From positions 1-9,693 of the forward strand of contig NZ_CALIBF010000165.1 of the NCBI RefSeq assembly GCF_938045465.1: a stretch of 9,693 nt of DNA, written 5' to 3'. Below are positions 1 through 5,225 of this stretch, piece after piece. Each line of letters opens with the position of its first letter. The stretch's first letter is position 1. The stretch is from an uncultured Campylobacter sp. Its GTDB lineage: Bacteria; Campylobacterota; Campylobacteria; Campylobacterales; Campylobacteraceae. Position numbers and translations under genes: made by a program. The notes under the pieces were generated by a model that searched no databases, had not been told where the DNA came from, and worked only from the letters and a program-made list of their open reading frames with translations.

Positions 1-345
1 TAATATCATTATACAGGCTTCTAAATAATCGTCTACATATATATGCCCAAAATCTACAATATCCCAAATAAAAGATATTAGAAGACCTGATACCTGAAGA
101 AATACAAGAAGATGGGCATAAACAAAAAACTTTTCATAATTTTTGATTACTATCGGATCTTTATCGTAGTCTCTGTTTGGTTGAAAATTCCATGATGATT
201 TATCGGCGGCACTAGAACGGTTGCTTTGTGATTTTTGCTCATTTAGATTTGCAAAATTTCGCCCGCCATGATCTTTGCTCCACGCGAAAGATTTTGGATC
301 TTTGCTTTGTCGCACTTTACTCGCGCCTAGCTCGTCGTTATGCAT
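1..345 (-). CDS. Hypothetical probable membrane protein, 5' part (runs off left edge)
   Basis: I do not recognise this gene. Reading the minus strand from the ATG at 345-343, 115 codons run to the window edge without a stop. A strong ribosome binding site (AAAGGAG, 5 nt before the ATG) supports the start. The first ~70 residues are polar and rich in Ser, Lys, Asp and Asn, with no signal peptide. Around residues 70-95 lies a hydrophobic stretch containing FFVYAHLLVFLQ and SGLLISFIW, which reads as one transmembrane segment. Acidic and aromatic residues follow (DDYLEA), and then a second hydrophobic run may begin. The first ~200 bases of the window are visibly richer in A and T than the trp genes, which could mean a different origin. 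The gene lies 69 nt downstream of trpF on the same strand but has its own ribosome binding site, so membership in the trp operon is uncertain. Confidence 0.72.
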   Translation of the reverse strand, partial: MHNDELGASKVRQSKDPKSFAWSKDHGGRNFANLNEQKSQSNRSSAADKSSWNFQPNRDYDKDPIVIKNYEKFFVYAHLLVFLQVSGLLISFIWDIVDFGHIYVDDYLEACIMIL

Positions 346-350
346 TTTTT

Positions 351-357
351 CTCCTTT
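351..357 (-). promoter_or_regulatory. Ribosome binding site of the left-edge gene
   Basis: The minus strand reads AAAGGAG followed by five A residues and then ATG. This near-consensus Shine-Dalgarno sequence at ideal spacing is the main support for calling the truncated reading frame a gene. Confidence 0.75.
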
Positions 358-414
358 TTAAGGCGCCATATTTCTGTTTCAAATATAAAGCTCGCACGCA
401 AAGTAGGCCGTGAT

Positions 415-2214
415 TTAGCTTCGCGCATCTATGATTTTTAAAATTTCACAAATTTTTTGTGGATCTTTAATGCCTCGCGCGTCCTCCACGCGGCTGTTTA
501 GATCGATAGCGTATGGGCGCAGTGCGAGTGCCTCACGGATATTTTGCGCGCCGATGCCGCCTGCAAGAATAAAAGAGATCGCCCCGCTTTTAGTAGCAGC
601 GTCATGCTTATCCGCGCTATCATCTTTTGTGGCACCCAGCTTGTCCACTTCTCCGCCGTCATTTGAAATATTTGGCGCGCCCGCCTCATAGTCGCTTGCG
701 CCTTGATCATTGACGCCTTCGCTTGTGGGTCTTACACCACTCAGCCTAGCGGTAGCACACGCACTAAATTTGCACTCATCGTCATTCTTTTCGGCGCGAC
801 GATCGGCGCTCGCTTCTTGTTTCGTATTGCTCGATCGAACAATATCATGTGCGCGCTCGCTCACTTCATTACTATTAGAAGCACAACACACGTCGCTAAC
901 CCTCTTGAGCTTCAAATTTCCGTTTTCGCTATGCTCCGTGCAAGAATTGCCGCAGCTGCCGTTTTTATCGCGCTTTAAATTCTCCTCGCTATATCCGCTA
1001 CAGATCGCGCTGTGTTTAAGATGGCTCCTTGCGCCGTCTGAGTCTTGAGCCGTGCCTGCTACATAGCATTTTTTTTCGCCACTTACTGCATCATTTTGCG
1101 TATCGCAGCGCCCGCTAGCCGAGTCGTATTTTGTGCTGCCTATGTTTTGAGTTGCGCTACTCGCGCAGTATTTTTCATCACGCGGCGCGCCGTATTGCCC
1201 TTTGCGGCTGGGCCCTACGCGTCGCAACAGATCCCAGTCGAAGCTCACGCCGTTACCGCCCAGGCTCGCCCCTTTGGCATCGAATAAGATCCGATCGAAG
1301 CTCAAGCCCTCAAGTGGCGGCATCTCAGCGCCAATGCTTAGCACCTGCCACGCCTCGATGCCCGCTGCGTTAAGGCGCGCTTTGAAATCCGCGTTTATGC
1401 GTCCGTAAATCTGAGCGCAGTCCAGCTCGCAAATCTCACAAATTTTTAAAATTTGCTCTTCGTTTAGAGCTTCCGCGCCAAAAATTTCAGAATTCAGATC
1501 CTCCGTCGAGGCGGGCGTGGCGCAGTTTGCGTTTAAATTTACGTTCAAATCGTCGAGATGCTTTTCGCAGAATTCCGCGGCTTCATAAAATTCTACGCTT
1601 CCGCTATTGCCCGCGTAAATTTTATCTTTGCAAATTTCATCGCCGCGAGCTTTGCCGCTAAAATTTTCGCACTCGTGCGGCGCGGCGCTGTGTTTTTCAG
1701 AGCTCAAAGCAAAAACTCCGACGCACTTTACGCCGTTTTCATGCGCGATACGCGCGATCTCGCGCGCTGTATCTATACTCACGCGGCGCTTGGAGCTCGA
1801 TACGAATATCACGCCCAAAAATTCCACGCGCACGCCCAAGCCGTCGCCCTGGCTTCGCAAATCGCTACTGAAATTTTTATCGCAATCGGAATTTTGCTCG
1901 GGCGTAAAATTTGCATGATTTTGTGCGCGACAGATAAAATTCTCGCCGCCATGATTAAAATTTTGCGCGAAATTTTGGCCGTCAGAATTGAAATTTCGCG
2001 TAGCATTCTCGGCATCCGAATTAAAATTCCGCTCAGAATTTTCGCCGCAAAAATTAGAATTTTTTATTAAGCTCTCGCTACCCGATTGCGGTAAATTTTT
2101 GGCGCCGTCCGCGCACTCTAAATTTGCGCATAAAGCCGAGCTGCACGCCAGCACCGCACGGGCTTCTGCGGCGCTTTTGATGCCGCAAATTTTGATCTTA
2201 CTTCTGTACGACAT
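415..2214 (-). CDS. trpF: Phosphoribosylanthranilate isomerase with three large inserts
   Basis: TrpF converts phosphoribosyl-anthranilate to the CdRP intermediate of cytosolic tryptophan synthesis. Normal TrpF is about 200 residues; this one is 599. All core barrel elements are present in order. KICG at residues 8-11 carries the presumed catalytic base Cys10. EFLGVIFVSSSKRRVS (131-146), KCVGVFA (163-169) and AQIYG (267-271) follow. ILFDA (309-313) carries the presumed catalytic acid Asp312. LGGNGVSFDWDLL (318-330) precedes the phosphate-binding ILAGGI (549-554), DLNSRVE (571-577) and GIKDP (581-585). Inserted between them are three hydrophilic, low-complexity segments at about 31-125, 171-245 and 334-543, all in frame. 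There are about 25 cysteines, mostly in the inserts. The ATG overlaps the end of the methyltransferase gene by 17 nt and has no clear ribosome binding site, which suggests translational coupling. The family call is firm. Whether the inserts stay in the mature protein is unknown. Confidence 0.93.
   Translation of the reverse strand: MSYRSKIKICGIKSAAEARAVLACSSALCANLECADGAKNLPQSGSESLIKNSNFCGENSERNFNSDAENATRNFNSDGQNFAQNFNHGGENFICRAQNHANFTPEQNSDCDKNFSSDLRSQGDGLGVRVEFLGVIFVSSSKRRVSIDTAREIARIAHENGVKCVGVFALSSEKHSAAPHECENFSGKARGDEICKDKIYAGNSGSVEFYEAAEFCEKHLDDLNVNLNANCATPASTEDLNSEIFGAEALNEEQILKICEICELDCAQIYGRINADFKARLNAAGIEAWQVLSIGAEMPPLEGLSFDRILFDAKGASLGGNGVSFDWDLLRRVGPSRKGQYGAPRDEKYCASSATQNIGSTKYDSASGRCDTQNDAVSGEKKCYVAGTAQDSDGARSHLKHSAICSGYSEENLKRDKNGSCGNSCTEHSENGNLKLKRVSDVCCASNSNEVSERAHDIVRSSNTKQEASADRRAEKNDDECKFSACATARLSGVRPTSEGVNDQGASDYEAGAPNISNDGGEVDKLGATKDDSADKHDAATKSGAISFILAGGIGAQNIREALALRPYAIDLNSRVEDARGIKDPQKICEILKIIDARS
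586..1215 (-). other. TrpF insert 3 (about residues 334-543), Cys/Ser/Asp-rich
   Basis: This is the largest insert, about 210 residues between FDWDLLRRV and the phosphate-binding strand ISFILAGGI. It is Ser-, Asp-, Gly-, Asn- and Lys-rich with about ten cysteines, no hydrophobic core and no domain I recognise. It is probably disordered. Unlike inserts 1 and 2 its DNA has only about three RAATTY hexamers in 630 bases, so it may have another origin. The frame stays open throughout, and clear TrpF sequence resumes after it. Confidence 0.65.
1480..1704 (-). other. TrpF insert 2 (about residues 171-245)
   Basis: This segment follows the strand CVGVFA, before the helix that leads to AQIYG. It is hydrophilic and rich in Glu, Asn, Ala and Lys. 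Part of it (EFYEAAEFCEKHLDDL) could form a helix. The DNA has about eight RAATTY hexamers in 225 bases, including two GAATTC sites. Boundaries are approximate. Confidence 0.65.
1840..2124 (-). other. TrpF insert 1 (about residues 31-125)
   Basis: This segment separates barrel helix 1 from strand 2 of TrpF, where normal family members have only a few residues. The protein is rich in Asn, Phe, Ser, Asp and Glu, and contains four 11-residue repeats. The DNA holds about 12 RAATTY hexamers in 285 bases by my count, as dense as the intergenic spacers. Boundaries are estimated by comparing with the remembered TrpF pattern and may be off by several residues. Confidence 0.7.
1930..2061 (-). repeat. 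Four tandem 33-bp repeats inside trpF
   Basis: Four adjacent 33-bp units lie at 2029-2061, 1996-2028, 1963-1995 and 1930-1962. In plus-strand orientation they share an ATT(C/T)T(C/G)G core in mid unit and a terminal AAAATT or GAAATT/GAATT. They encode four 11-residue units: NSNFCGENSER, NFNSDAENATR, NFNSDGQNFAQ and NFNHGGENFIC. Unit length is exactly 11 codons, so gain or loss of a unit would keep the frame. The divergence between units suggests an old array. Confidence 0.8.
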
Positions 2215-3319
2215 ATAAAAATTCAGTCACGTAAAGCTCGCGCGCGTTTAAATTTCTGCTCGCGCGGTAGGTCGGATAGCGGATCTCTATCGTGCGTACA
2301 GAGCCGATTTTCGCGAGGTTTTTTAAAAATTCCGCCTTCGAGATGAAGCCCTCGGAATTAAAAGAGATTATTAAAAATTTAGCCGGAAATCCTGCCAGAA
2401 GCGCGAAAAATTCCTCAGCAGCGCTTGATTTTTTGTTGTAAGCCGAGCGGTTCCAGCCTGCGGGGATTCCAGAAACTCTGCTAAGCCCCGCAGCATTTGG
2501 GCGCTTGCCCTCGTTTATAAAATCCGTGATCAAATTTAGCATGAAATAGTTCGAGCCGTAGGGGTGCTGATTGTAGGGCGGATCAAAATACGCGACGTCA
2601 AGCTGCGAAAAGCGCTCGCGCGCGCTCTGTGCAAAGCGCGCGGCATCCTCTTGAAAGACCGCGCTTTCGCAGGTGAAATTTGAAAGCACCGGCAGGCGCA
2701 GGGAAATCTCGCCCATTATGCGAGCTAGCGCGTTTTCGCCGCTGCCGCCGAACTTGCCCACGCCCGCTTTATCCTTGTAAAAGCCCTTAAAAACGCCGCC
2801 CGTGTTTGAGTGGATGCTCGCCTCGCTAAGCAGCGGCGCGGTGAAAAAATCGCGAAATTTTTGCGGGATTTTGCTTATCTGCTCGCAGAGCCCGCCCAAA
2901 ATCAGGGCGTTTCGGCGCGTGTAAAAAGCGCGCTCGCCCGCTTTGATATACTCATCGTCCTTCGGCGCGTACAGCTCGCTAAAAAAGCTCTCCTTCGGCG
3001 TAAAATTTCTTAAAATTTCAGCGTGCAGCTCGGTTAAATCCTGCCACAGCTCGTCGCTGAAATTTGAAAGATAGCAGGAGTTTATCGCGCGCGAGTAGCC
3101 CTCCAGGTCGTTTGCGATCACGAGGTTTGAGTGCGCTTTAGCCAGGCGCGCGACGATGCCGCTGCCGCTAAAGACGTCTGCGAAGCTGATCTTGCCCCGC
3201 CCAAGCTCCGCTTTGATTTCGCAGATCGCCCGCTCTATCGGCGCTAGCAGCGAGCGCTTGTTGCCCAGATAGCTGATGAGCTGCTCGCTTAAAAACTCCC
3301 TCTTTTCGCCGCTAGCCAT
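2198..3319 (-). CDS. DNA adenine (N6) methyltransferase, D12 class, orphan
   Basis: This 373-residue protein should transfer a methyl group from S-adenosylmethionine to adenine N6 in a specific DNA sequence. The motifs run in the D12 (alpha-type) order: YLGNKRSLL (residues 17-25, motif X), FADVFSGSGIVARLA (46-60, the AdoMet-binding motif I) and FDPPYNQHPYGSNYF (245-259, motif IV with catalytic DPPY). A target-recognition region lies between motifs I and IV. SNTGGVFKGFYKDK (171-184) looks like a conserved element of one subfamily. No restriction gene is adjacent, so it is an orphan here. The ATG directly follows the trpGD stop (TAGATG), and the 3' end overlaps trpF by 17 nt, so it is probably co-transcribed and coupled with them. 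I suspect kinship to C. jejuni CtsM (Cj0208, RAATTY-specific), but this is inference from general layout only; the target cannot be read from the sequence. Confidence 0.9.
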   Translation of the reverse strand: MASGEKREFLSEQLISYLGNKRSLLAPIERAICEIKAELGRGKISFADVFSGSGIVARLAKAHSNLVIANDLEGYSRAINSCYLSNFSDELWQDLTELHAEILRNFTPKESFFSELYAPKDDEYIKAGERAFYTRRNALILGGLCEQISKIPQKFRDFFTAPLLSEASIHSNTGGVFKGFYKDKAGVGKFGGSGENALARIMGEISLRLPVLSNFTCESAVFQEDAARFAQSARERFSQLDVAYFDPPYNQHPYGSNYFMLNLITDFINEGKRPNAAGLSRVSGIPAGWNRSAYNKKSSAAEEFFALLAGFPAKFLIISFNSEGFISKAEFLKNLAKIGSVRTIEIRYPTYRASRNLNARELYVTEFLYVVQK

Positions 3320-4933
3320 CTAAGCTCTCGCCCCTACGTAGTTTTCGTAAAATTTCCACGTTTTGCCCGATCCGATCGCCTCTAAAATGAGCGGCTTAGC
3401 CTCCGCAGGGCTTGACACGACATCCGCGCAGTATAGCGCAAACATCGCGTTTAGCACGACGATGTCAAATTTTGGCCCGCTCAGCTCGCCTTTTAAAATT
3501 TGCTTTAAAGTTCCGGCATTGGCCTCGCCGTCGCCGCCCTCTATATCGCCGTGAAATGCGCGTTTAAAGCCGAACTGCTCGGGATTTACGCGGTATTCTA
3601 AAATTTTACCGTCCTTGATCTCGTGGATTAGCGTCTCGTCGCACAGGCTGATCTCATCCATGCCGTCCATGCCGTGCACCACCAGAGCGTGCTTGCGCCC
3701 CAAGATCATCAGCGTTTCGGCGATGAGCCCGTTTACTTCCTCCAGATAATTGCCTACGATCTGATTGCTTAGGCTTAAATTCGGATTTAGCAGCGGCCCC
3801 ATTATATTAAAGACGGTGCCGATTTTTAGGCGGTTTCGCACCTCTTTGACCTCGGCGGTGATCTTGTGAAAAAACGGCGCGTGAAAAAACGCTAGCCCGG
3901 TGCGATCTAGCAGCGCTCTAATCTGCGCCAGATCGCTAAGTAGCGGCACGCCCAGAGCGTCCAGCGCATCGGAGCTGCCCGATCTGCTGGTAATCGCGCG
4001 GTTGCCGTGCTTGGCGACGCGCACGCCGAAGCTTGCCGCGATAAAGGCCACGGTCGTGGAGATATTGATCGTCTTTAGCCTATCGCCGCCCGTGCCCACG
4101 ATGTCAAACATCGGGCTCGGATCGTCGTAGGTGATCGAGTATTTTAATATACTGCGCACGAGCGCCGTAAGGCTGCTTGGGTAGAGCGATTTTTCGCTGA
4201 TCAGCACGAGCAGTCCCGCAAGCTGCACGATGTCGTAATCCTGCTCGTAAAGCGCCTTGCAAATAACGGCGTAATCGTCGCTATCTAACGGAAAGCCCTT
4301 TTGTAGCTTCAACATAAACGGGGCGAAATTTACCACGAGTTTCTCCTTTAAAATTATCTTTTTGCCGTAATTGATAAAATTTTCGATGATCTTTTTGCCG
4401 TATTGAGTAAAAAAGCTCTCGGGATGAAATTGAATGCCGAAAACAGGCTTACTTCGGTGCTTCATCGCCATTATAATGCCGTCATTTTCGCTCTTTGCTA
4501 AAATTTCAAACTCGCGCGACAACGTCGCTTCATCCACATAAAGCGAGTGGTAGCGCATCACTTCAAATTTACGCGGCAGCCCGCTAAAAAGCACGCCATC
4601 TGCGTAAATTTCGATCGTCGAGCTCTTGCCGTGTAGCGGCACCTCCAGCTGCTTTATCTCCGCGCCCGCCGCGTATCCGATCGCCTGATGCCCAAGGCAC
4701 ACGCCCAAAATTGGAATGTCCAAATCCGCGCGCAAAATATCCAGGCAAACGCCGCTGTCTTTTGGGTGATTTGGCCCGGGGCTTAGGATTATGTGCGACG
4801 GGGCAAGCTCGCGCACCCGCTGCAGCGTTATCCCGTCGTTGCGGAAGTAGCGCACCTCCTCGTCGCTTAGCTCCAAAATGTATTGATAAATATTAAAAAC
4901 GAAGCTGTCGTAATTATCTATCATTAAAATCAA
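3320..4933 (-). CDS. trpGD: Fused anthranilate synthase glutaminase / anthranilate phosphoribosyltransferase
   Basis: This is a two-domain enzyme of tryptophan synthesis. The TrpG half (about residues 1-192) releases ammonia from glutamine for TrpE. It shows MILMIDNYDSF at the start, LSPGPNHP (50-57), GVCLGHQAIG (77-86) with nucleophile Cys79, and FHPES (169-173) with His170 and Glu172 completing the triad. The TrpD half (about 200-537) attaches phosphoribosyl from PRPP to anthranilate. It shows VGTGGD (279-284), NISTT (290-294), KHGNRAITSRSGSSD (308-322) and VFNIMGPLLNP (374-384). Both halves are full length with no inserts, unlike TrpE and TrpF in the same cluster. The start is a TTG, chosen because AAGGA lies 7 nt upstream and because the family begins MILxIDNYDSF. 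An ATG three codons in would be too far from that site. The stop codon TAG abuts the methyltransferase ATG. Confidence 0.95.
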   Translation of the reverse strand: MILMIDNYDSFVFNIYQYILELSDEEVRYFRNDGITLQRVRELAPSHIILSPGPNHPKDSGVCLDILRADLDIPILGVCLGHQAIGYAAGAEIKQLEVPLHGKSSTIEIYADGVLFSGLPRKFEVMRYHSLYVDEATLSREFEILAKSENDGIIMAMKHRSKPVFGIQFHPESFFTQYGKKIIENFINYGKKIILKEKLVVNFAPFMLKLQKGFPLDSDDYAVICKALYEQDYDIVQLAGLLVLISEKSLYPSSLTALVRSILKYSITYDDPSPMFDIVGTGGDRLKTINISTTVAFIAASFGVRVAKHGNRAITSRSGSSDALDALGVPLLSDLAQIRALLDRTGLAFFHAPFFHKITAEVKEVRNRLKIGTVFNIMGPLLNPNLSLSNQIVGNYLEEVNGLIAETLMILGRKHALVVHGMDGMDEISLCDETLIHEIKDGKILEYRVNPEQFGFKRAFHGDIEGGDGEANAGTLKQILKGELSGPKFDIVVLNAMFALYCADVVSSPAEAKPLILEAIGSGKTWKFYENYVGARA

Positions 4934-4940
4934 AATTTTA

Positions 4941-4945
4941 TCCTT
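4941..4945 (-). promoter_or_regulatory. Ribosome binding site favouring a TTG start for trpGD
   Basis: The minus strand reads AAGGA, then 7 nt, then TTG at 4933-4931. The in-frame ATG at 4924-4922 would be 16 nt away. The spacing therefore favours TTG initiation. Confidence 0.6.
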
Positions 4946-5039
4946 TTTTAGGGCACTTGCGCCTCTTTAAAATTCTAAATAATTTAAAAATTTAACCGCT
5001 TTGCGGCGGGTAAATTTAGCGCCGTTTTAGCGCCGCTGT

Positions 5040-5062
5040 GGGCTAAATTTAAAATTTCGCCC
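5040..5062. repeat. Palindrome with GC arms around paired AAATTT sites
   Basis: The order is GGGC, T, AAATTT, A, AAATTT, C, GCCC. The outer GGGC/GCCC arms and the two self-complementary AAATTT hexamers pair across one central base, with a single T/C mismatch. It has the same architecture as the palindromes near 8154-8243. Confidence 0.6.
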
Positions 5063-5225
5063 GCGGCTGCGGCATTACCGCATCTGTCGCGACGTTGCGC
5101 GTTTTGCGGTGCCGAATGAAGCTAGCCGTAAATTTTAACGCTCTCGCAGCGATCGCGCTTTTAAATTTAGCCGAATCAAACTCGCACCGAAAAGCGGCGC
5201 GTCTGGCTAGCTAAATTTAAAGCGT

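Larger units (their letters stand above)
4934..5225. other. 292-base spacer between trpE and trpGD, no gene seen
   Basis: I see no coding region. The spacer has about nine RAATTY hexamers, two direct repeats of TTTAGCGCCG (5015-5024 and 5026-5035), a palindrome at 5040-5062 and a small CCGC-TTT-GCGG hairpin at 4996-5006. On the minus strand that hairpin is followed by an A/T-rich run, which might attenuate read-through from trpE. That is weak evidence. The length of the spacer leaves room for a separate promoter for trpGD. Confidence 0.55.

Noticed and set aside
228..413. Plus-strand reading frame of 61 codons
   Set aside because: It lies opposite the better-supported minus-strand gene at 1-345, has no ribosome binding site and shows no domain.
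1558..2070. Plus-strand reading frame of 170 codons opposite trpF
   Set aside because: It is antisense to repeat-rich trpF sequence. Its repetitive hydrophobic protein mirrors AAATTT-rich DNA, and no ribosome binding site or family pattern is seen.
415..2214. trpF as a pseudogene
   Set aside because: The reading frame is intact, both catalytic residues and phosphate-binding motifs are present, and all three inserts keep frame.
2198..3319. Restriction-modification system
   Set aside because: No endonuclease or specificity gene is present; the neighbours are trp genes.
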